From: Christensenella sp. UBA3944
GTDB lineage: Bacteria > Bacillota > Clostridia > Christensenellales > DTU072
Length of the DNA: 23,760 nt
Assembly (NCBI GenBank): GCA_002385605.1
Contig: DGDU01000004.1
Coordinates: 7,193 to 30,952 of the forward strand
Reading direction: 5' to 3'
The translations under genes and the position numbers were made by a program. The first letter of the stretch is position 1. Each line of letters opens with the position of its first letter. This document shows positions 1 through 6,590 of this stretch, in pieces. The notes under the pieces were generated by a model. That model had not been told where the DNA came from and did no database searches. It saw only the letters and a list, made by a program, of their open reading frames with translations.

Positions 1-1
1 G

Positions 2-1606
2 GTTTCTTTCCAATCTTCGCCAAACGGCAGCCTTTCGTCGGATGTAGCGAGAGCCAAAGCTGGCTGGGCTGTTCACATTAAGGCAATCCCTGCCGCAGGC
101 TACAGGCTGGATTATCTTTATTATACGAGAAACGGCAATGCCGTTATAATTTCTACAACCTTTACAATGCCCGAGCATGATGTCGTAATATCGGCTGTGT
201 TTGCGCCCGAAGAGCGGACATTGGATTTAGAAAAATTCTATACGGAAAACCGCCTTGTTTACGCGCAAAACGGCGGAAAGCTCAGTTACTTCTATACGCC
301 TAACGCCATAAAAGGCTTTCTGCAAAAGAGCGGGCTGCAAAGCTTTACGGGTATAGTCGAAGAGGCGCTGGAAGGGGCGTTCAATACAGATTTCGTTGCG
401 TTGAAGCTTTCCGATGTAACCAAATCGCCGTATATCGCTCAAAAGATAGCCGATTATCTTAGGGCAAAAAGCGGCTTGAGCTATTCCGGCGGGCTGTACG
501 GGGAGTATCTGCTTATAACCTCGTGCGGAGACACAATCGAGGATTATTATATGCTCCTAAGCGGGCTTACGGCGCACAACGGACTTGTGCTGTATACCCG
601 AGCAGACGGTAGCTTAGGCCTAATTTACGCCGATATTCCGCTTGGCCAAAACTTCCTTGCCATCCCCGACTATGTAGGCGGAAAGGCGGTAACCAGGATA
701 GGAAGACGGGCTTTTGAGAAGCTCGCAAACCTGCAAGAGCTAAGGCTTGGCAATGTAAGCGTACTCGCTGCCGAAGCTTTCAAAGGGCTTATAAACATAA
801 CGGAATTGGATTTGAGCAAGGTAAGAAGCATAGGGAAGGACGCGCTGCTGGATTGCCTGGGGCTTCAGAGATTTATCGTCGCGAATAATCCAGCATACGC
901 CACCGACACGGACGGCTACGGCTTGTATGAGAAGCAAAACAACCGGCGACGCAAGCTTATAAGGTTCGCGCCTTCGGCGAAGCCTATGCAAGGCGGGTTT
1001 GTTTCTTACACGATTCATACCGAATGCCGCACGGTCGCCCCGTATGCTTTCTACGGCGCAGCTTTGGAAAAGCTATATCTCGGCTCTGTCGAAACTTTAG
1101 AAGATTACGCGCTGTACGGCACGGACAACCTCATATATCTGAACACCCAATACCTGAAAACGGCGGGATACCGCTCGATATATCATAACAGGCAAAACAA
1201 CTTTGAGTTAGACATACACGCGGCAAACAAGATAACCGCCTCGCCTTCCCCGATATTTACCGTTGGCGAGGGAGAGGGCAGCCTGACGATAAGCGTGCAA
1301 ACAAGCATATCTCTGCTTAATCAATACAGGAACGACACTGTTTGGAGGGTTTATTCCGAGAGCTTTTACCTTAAAAACTCGTCCAATTGGATTGTGTACT
1401 TCGAGAGCAACGGAGGAAGCTATGTAAACGCCCAGCAGGTAAAAAATGACGACGGGTCTAGGGCGGATAGGCCTGCAGACCCCGTGCGCCAAGGTTATAT
1501 CTTCGGAGGTTGGTATACAGACAACGGCACATTCGCAAACGAGTATAAATTTACAGAACTTGTTACTTCCGACCTCAGGCTGTACGCCAAGTGGATTGAG
1601 GCCTGA
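2..1606 (+). CDS. Surface protein with InlB-type repeats and BspA-like leucine-rich repeats (5' truncated)
   Basis: The frame is open from base 2, so the start lies upstream; 534 residues are visible. Visible residues 1-65 look like the end of a divergent InlB B-repeat, ending in the typical FTMPEHDVVISAVF. Residues about 220-390 are leucine-rich repeats of the BspA/LRR_5 type (IGRRAFEKLANLQELRLG, VAPYAFYGAALEKLYLG). Residues about 463-534 form a Listeria-Bacteroides (Flg_new) repeat with YFESNGGSYV and FGGWYTDNG, ending YAKWIEA just before the stop. Such proteins are usually exported and act at the cell surface in adhesion or binding. No LPXTG motif or C-terminal membrane anchor is seen, so any anchor or signal peptide would have to be in the missing N-terminal part. 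The region between the repeats (residues 70-215) is unrecognised. The ligand is unknown. No clear terminator follows. Confidence 0.8.
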   Translation, partial: VSFQSSPNGSLSSDVARAKAGWAVHIKAIPAAGYRLDYLYYTRNGNAVIISTTFTMPEHDVVISAVFAPEERTLDLEKFYTENRLVYAQNGGKLSYFYTPNAIKGFLQKSGLQSFTGIVEEALEGAFNTDFVALKLSDVTKSPYIAQKIADYLRAKSGLSYSGGLYGEYLLITSCGDTIEDYYMLLSGLTAHNGLVLYTRADGSLGLIYADIPLGQNFLAIPDYVGGKAVTRIGRRAFEKLANLQELRLGNVSVLAAEAFKGLINITELDLSKVRSIGKDALLDCLGLQRFIVANNPAYATDTDGYGLYEKQNNRRRKLIRFAPSAKPMQGGFVSYTIHTECRTVAPYAFYGAALEKLYLGSVETLEDYALYGTDNLIYLNTQYLKTAGYRSIYHNRQNNFELDIHAANKITASPSPIFTVGEGEGSLTISVQTSISLLNQYRNDTVWRVYSESFYLKNSSNWIVYFESNGGSYVNAQQVKNDDGSRADRPADPVRQGYIFGGWYTDNGTFANEYKFTELVTSDLRLYAKWIEA

Positions 1607-1746
1607 AGCAGTTTTACGACATCACAGCAATAACATAATCAAACTTACCTCCGCATATATTTTAATGAAAATGCGAGCGATTTATGGGTAATTATACATA
1701 ATCAATCAATTTTCGACAGTAAAGACAGGCTAATATGGAGGAAGTA

Positions 1747-2502
1747 ATGATAGTTGTCGTAAAGAAAAAATCCGTTATCATAGCGGCGATATTAATAATC
1801 GTAATAGCTGCCCTGTCGGCGCTAATCGGTAGCCAACTTTCGGTAGCAGCGGCAAACGCCAAGATGGTGCCGATATATTGCGTAGACAAGGCCGAAAAGA
1901 AGGTAGCCCTTACTTTCGACGCCGCCTGGGGAGCGGATAAGACAAGCCGGATAATGGATGAGCTCGAAAAATATGGATATAAGGGGACATTTTTTCTTGT
2001 TGGCTTCTGGATAGACAAATACCCCGAGGTCGCAAAAGAGATTCACGACAGGGGGCATCTCATCGGCAACCACAGCACCAACCATCTTCACATGAGCAAG
2101 CTGTCCGAAAAGCAGATCGCCGAGGAAATATCCATAACATCAAACAAGATAGAAGCAATTACGGGATACCGACCCAAATATTTCAGGGCTCCGTTCGGAG
2201 AATATAACAATAAACTGCTTACCTACGCCGAGGCCAACGGAATACAGGTTATTCAATGGGATGTCGATACCCTGGACTGGAAAGGGCTGTCGGCCGGAGA
2301 GATCGCCGACAGGGTAAACGCCAAGGCAACCGAAGGCTCGATTATACTTTGCCACAACAATTCCGACCACATAGTAGAGGCTCTGCCTATGATACTTATG
2401 GGTCTGAAAAACAAAGGTTTTACGCCGGTAAGGCTGGACGAACTTGTTTACGCGGACAATTACATAATCGATCCCGGCGGCAAACAAATACCTAAAAGCT
2501 AA
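1747..2502 (+). CDS. PdaB-like polysaccharide deacetylase family protein (sporulation type)
   Basis: 251 residues. One hydrophobic segment (about residues 9-34) after a basic start suggests a signal anchor, with the catalytic domain outside the membrane. The NodB-type domain follows: motif 1 TFDAAW (56-61), motif 2 HSTNH (109-113), motif 3 RAPFGEYN (147-154), then WDVDTLDW (171-178) and LCHNNSDH (201-208). Normal deacetylases have TFDDG in motif 1; here the second Asp, a metal ligand, is Ala, while Asp58 and both motif-2 His remain. The FDAAWG form is familiar from PdaB-type proteins of spore formers, which act on cell wall or cortex peptidoglycan. I chose ATG 1747 because GGAGGA (1737-1742) sits just upstream; the in-frame ATG at 1735 runs into that ribosome-binding site. 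Catalytic activity is uncertain. Confidence 0.88.
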   Translation: MIVVVKKKSVIIAAILIIVIAALSALIGSQLSVAAANAKMVPIYCVDKAEKKVALTFDAAWGADKTSRIMDELEKYGYKGTFFLVGFWIDKYPEVAKEIHDRGHLIGNHSTNHLHMSKLSEKQIAEEISITSNKIEAITGYRPKYFRAPFGEYNNKLLTYAEANGIQVIQWDVDTLDWKGLSAGEIADRVNAKATEGSIILCHNNSDHIVEALPMILMGLKNKGFTPVRLDELVYADNYIIDPGGKQIPKS

Positions 2503-2544
2503 AACAGCGCCTTTATAAAAGAACAAAAGGAGGAGATGATAGGG

Positions 2545-3183
2545 ATGACAGAAAACCTCATGAACAACAACTTTGTAACTTTAATCGGTAAAGTTATCAA
2601 AGATCCGATTTTTTCGCACGAAGTATACGGCGAGGGATTTTTTGAGACGATGCTTCAGGTTAACCGCCTGAGCGAACAAGTGGACATCATACCGATAACC
2701 ATTTCCGAAAGGCTTATGAGGTGCTACCCGATAGAGGTAGGCGCCGAAATAGGGGTTGCGGGGCAATTCCGAAGCTACAACAAGATGGTGGACGGCAAAT
2801 CAAAGCTAATGCTCACGGTATTCGTGAGAGAAATTTTGGAAGATCTCACCGACCAAAACCCCAATATGATAGAGCTTATAGGCTATATTTGCAAAGATCC
2901 TATATTCCGCACGACGCCCTTTAAGCGCGAAATCTGCGATATTCTGGTCGCCGTAAACAGGGCGTACAACAAATCCGATTACATACCCTGCATAGCCTGG
3001 GGCAGAAACGCCCGCTACGCCTCGACCTTGCCCGTTGGCTCTAAGATCATCATAAACGGCCGTATCCAGAGCAGGGAATATCAGAAGGTTTTAAGCGAGG
3101 ATGTAGTCGAAACCAGGGTTGCGTACGAGATAAGCATAAACCGAATTCAGCTGGCGGACGACTGCGCCGAAAATTATTCCTAA
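2545..3183 (+). CDS. Tandem OB-fold single-stranded-DNA-binding-like protein
   Basis: 212 residues in two similar halves. Each opens with an OB-fold strand pattern: NNFVTLIGKVIKDPIFSHEV near the N-terminus and NMIELIGYICKDPIFRTTPF near residue 108. The second half continues with the SSB-like run YIPCIAWGRNARYASTLPVG followed by IIINGRIQSREYQ. Two fused OB domains and no acidic C-terminal tail set it apart from the standard replication SSB, whose tail recruits partner proteins. Similar two-domain proteins are known in Clostridia and are annotated as SSB, but their role is not established. AGGAGG (2528-2533) precedes two in-frame ATGs. I prefer 2545, because 2536 is only two bases from the ribosome-binding site and the family usually starts with a short M-x-E-N-like segment. 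It may share a transcript with the deacetylase. Confidence 0.75.
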   Translation: MTENLMNNNFVTLIGKVIKDPIFSHEVYGEGFFETMLQVNRLSEQVDIIPITISERLMRCYPIEVGAEIGVAGQFRSYNKMVDGKSKLMLTVFVREILEDLTDQNPNMIELIGYICKDPIFRTTPFKREICDILVAVNRAYNKSDYIPCIAWGRNARYASTLPVGSKIIINGRIQSREYQKVLSEDVVETRVAYEISINRIQLADDCAENYS

Positions 3184-3186
3184 CGG

Positions 3187-3222
3187 TTGTTATCCATAAC
3201 TTTATTGTGCTACAATAAAGCT
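3187..3222 (+). promoter_or_regulatory. Putative SigA-type promoter of yggS (leaderless)
   Basis: TTGTTA (3187-3192) and TACAAT (3211-3216) are 18 bases apart, and TGC directly before the -10 box makes an extended -10. The predicted start of transcription, 7 bases after the -10 box, is base 3223, the A of the yggS ATG. No Shine-Dalgarno sequence is present. Confidence 0.6.
3200..3220. repeat. Perfect inverted repeat over the yggS -10 box (candidate operator)
   Basis: Arms CTTTATTGT (3200-3208) and ACAATAAAG (3212-3220) are exact reverse complements with a 3-base centre. The repeat covers the -10 box and ends two bases before the ATG. No T-run follows, so it is not an intrinsic terminator. 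A protein-binding operator is the simplest reading. Confidence 0.6.
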
Positions 3223-3888
3223 ATGGAAAAGATTCTCGCTAACCTCGAATTAATTACTCGAAAAATAAACGAAGCTGCCGCAAAAGCAGGCAAATCTCCC
3301 GACGAGATCGAAATTGTCGCGGCGTCTAAGGCCAGGGACATAGATACCCTCAAAAAGTTATACGCCACGGGAAGGATTTCGGCTTTCGGCGAAAACAGGG
3401 CGCAGGAATTTTTGTCCAAATATACCCCCGAACTAAAGTGGGACTTTATCGGGCAGCTTCAGACAAACAAGGTAAAATACCTTATCGGCAAGGTGCGCCT
3501 CATACATAGCGTAGACCGCGACAGCCTTGCCGCCGAGATAGACAGGCTGGCAAATAAAAATAACATCGTGCAGGATGTCCTTATCGAAATAAACAGCGGC
3601 GCCGAGGAAGCTAAAGGCGGGCTGCTTATAAGCGAAGTCGAGCCCTTTGCCAAATCGCTTGAGCGCTACCCCAATTTGAGATTAAGAGGGGTTATGGCTG
3701 TGGCGCCAAGAGAAGCCGAAACGCAAACGCTTAAGAAGCTGTTTATGGGCGTAAGAGAGGTTTACGAAAGGCTGAAATCCGATTTGCCGTGCGTCGATAT
3801 TCTTTCGATGGGTATGAGCGGCGACTTTGAACTCGCGATAGAGTGCGGCTCAAACCTAATAAGGCCGGGCAGGGTGCTTTTCGACTGA
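3223..3888 (+). CDS. yggS: YggS/YlmE family PLP homeostasis protein
   Basis: 221 residues, normal for the family. It is a single-domain, cytoplasmic PLP-binding protein with an alanine-racemase-type fold. It has no known racemase activity and is implicated in pyridoxal phosphate and amino/keto acid homeostasis. The PLP lysine is Lys36 in VAASKARD. Other family marks are FGENRAQE (55-62), DFIGQLQTNKVKYL and the C-terminal LSMGMSGDFELAIECGSNLIRPGR. The usual WHF before IGxLQ is WDF here. ATG 3223 gives the standard N-terminus; a TTG at 3187 would add 12 unrelated residues and lies inside the promoter. In Gram-positive bacteria the gene commonly precedes sepF, as here, with a gap of 64 bases and no terminator. 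Confidence 0.93.
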   Translation: MEKILANLELITRKINEAAAKAGKSPDEIEIVAASKARDIDTLKKLYATGRISAFGENRAQEFLSKYTPELKWDFIGQLQTNKVKYLIGKVRLIHSVDRDSLAAEIDRLANKNNIVQDVLIEINSGAEEAKGGLLISEVEPFAKSLERYPNLRLRGVMAVAPREAETQTLKKLFMGVREVYERLKSDLPCVDILSMGMSGDFELAIECGSNLIRPGRVLFD

Positions 3889-3923
3889 AAATAGCCGAAT
3901 ATATTTACAGATGAACAGTAGAG

Positions 3924-3952
3924 TATTCTAAATTAGGAGTGATTTTAGAATA
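3924..3952 (+). promoter_or_regulatory. Hairpin presenting the sepF ribosome-binding site in its loop
   Basis: Arms TATTCTAAA (3924-3932) and TTTAGAATA (3944-3952) are perfect complements. The 11-base loop (3933-3943) contains AGGAGTG, the only Shine-Dalgarno-like sequence, and the 3' arm ends directly before the GTG start codon. Linear spacing from the site to the start is about 13 bases, too long for good initiation, but the stem would bring the two together. Confidence 0.6.
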
Positions 3953-4315
3953 GTGTCGTTCATCAATGTGTTAAAAAACGGAGAAATCCCCGATAAAAAA
4001 CCCAAAAAAAGCGGGCTTACCAGCTACGACGAGTTTATGTCCAAAAAGAAAAAGCCCGAGCCTGTTATCAATAAAAATATTACGATTACCAAGCCCAAAA
4101 CTTTCGGCGAGATTCAAAAATTGATAGATAGATTAAAAAACGGGCAGGGCGTTATAATAGACTTTTCGGAAACCGAGGGTAATCTCGCGCAGAGAATGCT
4201 TGATTTTTTGAGCGGGGCCGTTTACGCTCTGGACGGAAGCATGGACAGGGTAGACAACAAAATGTATGTGATGACGCCCAAAGGCGTCGAAATTGTAAGC
4301 ACGCTTGATAGTTAG
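3953..4315 (+). CDS. sepF: Cell division protein SepF
   Basis: 120 residues. SepF is a cytoplasmic protein that polymerises on the membrane, binds the C-terminal tail of FtsZ and helps tether and shape the division ring. Residues about 1-40 form a short, basic N-terminal region and Lys-rich linker; family members bind membrane through an N-terminal amphipathic helix. The conserved core (about 42-118) is clear: ITKPKTFGEIQKLIDRLKNG, GVIIDFSETEGNLAQRMLDF, LSGAVYALDGSMDRVDNKMY and VMTPKGVEIV. GTG 3953 follows AGGAGTG in the loop of a hairpin; a second in-frame GTG lies at 3968. yggS upstream matches the usual ylmE-sepF order. The stop codon TAG is part of the terminator's 3' arm. Confidence 0.92.
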   Translation: MSFINVLKNGEIPDKKPKKSGLTSYDEFMSKKKKPEPVINKNITITKPKTFGEIQKLIDRLKNGQGVIIDFSETEGNLAQRMLDFLSGAVYALDGSMDRVDNKMYVMTPKGVEIVSTLDS

Positions 4316-4330
4316 CGTGTTTTTATTTAT
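4298..4330 (+). terminator. Intrinsic terminator overlapping the sepF stop codon
   Basis: CACGCT (4300-4305) pairs with AGCGTG (4314-4319) around an 8-base loop, extended by a G-T and an A-T pair, and is followed by a T-rich run from 4320. The sepF TAG (4313-4315) lies at the loop edge and 3' arm. Confidence 0.78.
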
Positions 4331-4332
4331 TG

Positions 4333-4362
4333 TTGCATTTATTTTTTGGTTTATTGTATAAT
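4333..4362 (+). promoter_or_regulatory. Putative SigA-type promoter of lspA (leaderless)
   Basis: TTGCAT (4333-4338), an 18-base spacer and a perfect TATAAT (4357-4362). Transcription would start at 4369 or 4370; the first in-frame ATG of lspA is at 4370. No Shine-Dalgarno sequence is present. The octamer TTTATTGT occurs at 4326 and 4350 here and at 3201 in the yggS promoter. Confidence 0.65.
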
Positions 4363-4369
4363 CTATGAT

Positions 4370-4957
4370 ATGAATATGGCGGACAAACTAAAGAATTATA
4401 TTAAATCTATTCCCAATCGAATAAAGAAATTATTTGAGGGTCTGACGCCCGGGCGCTTTTTGATTTTATTGGGCGTCGAGCTTTTTTTTATCGGGCTTGT
4501 TATAGCCGCCGACCTTCTGACAAAGGAGTTTGTCTATCAGCCTCTTAAAGATACGGGCAGGGATTATATTATTATAAAGAAAGTTCTTGTATTGACTCCT
4601 GTTGAAAACACTGGCGCTTCGTTCGGGATATTTCAGGATTCGACAACCGCTTTGGCTATCATATCCATAATTACCGTCGTAATAGTGTCGGTATTGCAGG
4701 TTTTCACGATAAAAAACAGAAATTTCTTTTTAAGAAGCGGACTTGTCATGATTATCGCGGGCGGTATAGGAAACCTTGTCGACAGGCTTACGCTGGGATA
4801 TGTAAGGGATTTTGTATATTTTGAGCTTATAGATTTTGCCGTATTTAATCTTGCCGATTCGGCGCTTACCGTGGGCGTTATCTTTATTTTGATTTTTATC
4901 CTCTTTTATTATATGCCCGAGGACAAAAAGAAAGCTAAAAAGGAAGAAACGCCGTGA
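4370..4957 (+). CDS. lspA: Lipoprotein signal peptidase II
   Basis: 195 residues. This integral membrane aspartyl protease cleaves the signal peptide of prolipoproteins after lipid is attached to the conserved Cys. Four hydrophobic segments are visible (about residues 29-48, 92-112, 121-136 and 165-181). Conserved blocks are AADLLTK (46-52), VENTGASFGIF (78-88), GGIGNLVDRL (131-140) and VFNLADSAL (158-166); Asp138 and Asp163 are the expected catalytic pair. The N-terminus has an extra basic stretch of about 25 residues, and the C-terminus ends in a Lys-rich tail. ATG 4370 or ATG 4376 could be the start; an upstream TTG lies inside the promoter. The stop overlaps the rluD start (GTGA), so the two are probably coupled. 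ileS, which often precedes lspA in Firmicutes, is not adjacent. Confidence 0.92.
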   Translation: MNMADKLKNYIKSIPNRIKKLFEGLTPGRFLILLGVELFFIGLVIAADLLTKEFVYQPLKDTGRDYIIIKKVLVLTPVENTGASFGIFQDSTTALAIISIITVVIVSVLQVFTIKNRNFFLRSGLVMIIAGGIGNLVDRLTLGYVRDFVYFELIDFAVFNLADSALTVGVIFILIFILFYYMPEDKKKAKKEETP

Positions 4958-5868
4958 AAGTAATATTTTTTGCCGATTCTGAGGATGTCGGGCAGAGGCT
5001 GGATGTGTTTATTGCCGCCGAGGCCGGGAATATCTCACGCTCGAGGGCTAAAAATATCATAGAGGAAGGCGGAGTCATTGTCGACGGCAAGCCCGTCGCC
5101 AGGGCTTCGTATCTCGTTAAGGGAGGCGAGCGTATAGAGGTAGAGGCGGGGGAACCCGTGGAGCTTGACGCCTTCCCTCAGGATATACCTGTTAATATAG
5201 TTTATCAGGACGCCGATTTAGCGGTAATAAATAAAGAGCAGGGCATGGTTACCCATCCCGCGGCTGGCTCGCCCTCGGGGACTTTGGTAAACGCCCTTTT
5301 GTATCATATTAAAGATTTATCCACCATAAACGGCGTTATAAGGCCGGGGATAGTGCACAGGCTGGATAAGGACACATCGGGGCTTATCGTTATAGCCAAA
5401 AACGATGCCGCGCACAACAGCCTGGCAAAGCAGATTGCCGAAAAGACGGCAAAACGCCATTACATAGCGCTGGTGGACGGAAATATCAAAGAGGATTCGG
5501 GAATTATAGATAAGCCGATAGGACGGTCTAAGACGGACAGAAAGAAAATGGCGGTTGTTGCCGACGGAAGGCCCGCGAAAACCGCGTATAAAGTTCTGGA
5601 GCGGTTTGGGAAATACACTCTTGTCGAGTTCGAGCTTTTTACGGGGCGCACGCATCAGATAAGAGTTCACGGCTTAAGTATCCATCATCCCGTTGTGGGC
5701 GACCCCGTTTACGGGGGCTCTAACAAATTCGGGCTTAAAGGGCAGCTTCTGCATGCTTTCAAGCTGGAATTTACTCACCCATCGACGGGGGAAAGGATGG
5801 TTTTTGAGGCAGAGCTTCCGGAATATTTTAGAGAAGTGCTTAATAAACTAAGAAACGGGGCAAAATAA
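4954..5868 (+). CDS. rluD: RluA/RluD family 23S rRNA pseudouridine synthase
   Basis: 304 residues. It isomerises uridine to pseudouridine in RNA, for RluD-type enzymes in helix 69 of 23S rRNA. An S4 RNA-binding domain lies at about 12-75 (GQRLDVFIAAEAGNISRSRA, VIVDGKPV), followed by the catalytic domain. Motif II is HRLDKDTSGL (135-144) with catalytic Asp138; later blocks are GRTHQIRVH and HHPVVGDPVYGG. The GTG start at 4954 overlaps the lspA stop by four bases, which is the normal gene order. The exact target cannot be told from sequence, because RluA, RluC, RluD and the Bacillus YlyB/YhcT/YjbO proteins are similar; the position next to lspA matches Bacillus ylyB. Confidence 0.9.
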   Translation: MKVIFFADSEDVGQRLDVFIAAEAGNISRSRAKNIIEEGGVIVDGKPVARASYLVKGGERIEVEAGEPVELDAFPQDIPVNIVYQDADLAVINKEQGMVTHPAAGSPSGTLVNALLYHIKDLSTINGVIRPGIVHRLDKDTSGLIVIAKNDAAHNSLAKQIAEKTAKRHYIALVDGNIKEDSGIIDKPIGRSKTDRKKMAVVADGRPAKTAYKVLERFGKYTLVEFELFTGRTHQIRVHGLSIHHPVVGDPVYGGSNKFGLKGQLLHAFKLEFTHPSTGERMVFEAELPEYFREVLNKLRNGAK

Positions 5869-5871
5869 GCC

Positions 5872-5889
5872 ATTCATTAGTGAATTTTT
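5872..5889 (+). terminator. Weak terminator-like hairpin after rluD
   Basis: ATTCA (5872-5876) and TGAAT (5881-5885) flank a 4-base loop, and T residues run to 5889. The stem is short and AT-only, so termination may be inefficient. Confidence 0.25.
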
Positions 5890-5941
5890 GGGCGAAAAGT
5901 TATTGTTTTTGTTATTTTCCGCGGGAAATGTTATAAAAGTC

Positions 5942-5970
5942 TTGCATAAGAAACATCTATATGTTAATAT
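5942..5970 (+). promoter_or_regulatory. Putative promoter of the rimP-nusA-infB operon
   Basis: TTGCAT (5942-5947), a 17-base spacer and TAATAT (5965-5970), with TGT just before the -10 box as an extended element. Transcription would begin near 5977, immediately before the first leader hairpin. The -10 box matches consensus at four of six bases. Confidence 0.5.
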
Positions 5971-5977
5971 ATAACTA

Positions 5978-6056
5978 CGAACAGGTATTTCTTGGCAGAT
6001 TTCTGTTCGGAATGCCTCATAGACTTGCTGGTTTGAGAGTGGCAGACGCCGCTCTC
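5978..6056 (+). ncRNA. Structured rimP leader with two hairpins
   Basis: Hairpin 1 pairs CGAACAG (5978-5984) with CTGTTCG (6003-6009) across an 18-base loop. Hairpin 2 pairs GAGAGTGGC (6035-6043) with GCCGCTCTC (6048-6056), nine pairs including one T-G, around the loop AGAC. No T-run follows hairpin 2, so it is not a simple terminator; it ends 20 bases before the rimP ATG and about 10 before the AGGGGTG site. From memory, not checked, rimP is often preceded by a GAGAGTGG-type hairpin in Firmicutes. A role in controlling the operon, perhaps through NusA or RimP, is an inference. Confidence 0.5.
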
Positions 6057-6076
6057 TACTTATTTAGGGGTGCGTT

Positions 6077-6553
6077 ATGGATTATGTAAAAGTAAAAGAA
6101 AGGGCAGAACAGCTCATAGTACCCATCGTCGAGGCTTTAGGCTACGAGGTGGTTGAGGTAGAGTGCAAGTACGCCAACAAGGCGGACAACATCACCGTCT
6201 ACATTTATAAAAAAGGCGGGATAACGCTTGAGGACTGCGAGAGGGTAAACAACGCTTTGGACGGTCCCCTCGAAGCCGAGGATATTACAAACGGCGCAAG
6301 CTATGTGCTTAATATATCCTCGCCCGGGCTGGACAGGCCTATAATAACAAATAAGGATTACGAAAGAAACCTGGGCGAAGAGCTGGAGCTTACTTTTAAG
6401 CCAGGCATAAGCAAAAAGAAAAAGATAGTGGGCACTCTCGAGTCTTACGACGACGAAAGCGCGACCTTCAACATTAAAGGCGCCCGCCAGACGATAAAAA
6501 GAGAGGATATAAAAACCCTCAAACCCCATATAAGCTTCAAAAAAATAAATTAA
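6077..6553 (+). CDS. rimP: Ribosome maturation factor RimP
   Basis: 158 residues, typical length. RimP binds the 30S subunit during late assembly. The N-terminal domain (1-84) carries IVPIVEALGYEVVEVECKY, the ITLEDCERVNNALDGPLE helix and the diagnostic YVLNISSPGLDRPI (76-89). The C-terminal Sm-like domain (90-158) follows, with KKIVGTLESYDDE and ending in IKREDIKTLKPHISF. ATG 6077 is preceded by AGGGGTG (6066-6072). It is the first gene of the rimP-nusA-ylxR-ylxQ-infB operon and follows a 200-base leader containing two hairpins and a promoter. Confidence 0.94.
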   Translation: MDYVKVKERAEQLIVPIVEALGYEVVEVECKYANKADNITVYIYKKGGITLEDCERVNNALDGPLEAEDITNGASYVLNISSPGLDRPIITNKDYERNLGEELELTFKPGISKKKKIVGTLESYDDESATFNIKGARQTIKREDIKTLKPHISFKKIN

Positions 6554-6590
6554 ATATAGAAACCATACCATTTCGGAGGAACTTTCAATC

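Noticed and set aside
1652..1675. Hairpin CGCAT...ATGCG between the surface protein and the deacetylase
   Set aside because: Five base pairs, extendable only with a 4-base bulge, and no T-run. Too weak to call a terminator.
4273..4288. Perfect GACGCC/GGCGTC hairpin near the end of sepF
   Set aside because: It is inside the coding region and encodes conserved residues of the TPKGVEI block, so coding constraint explains it.
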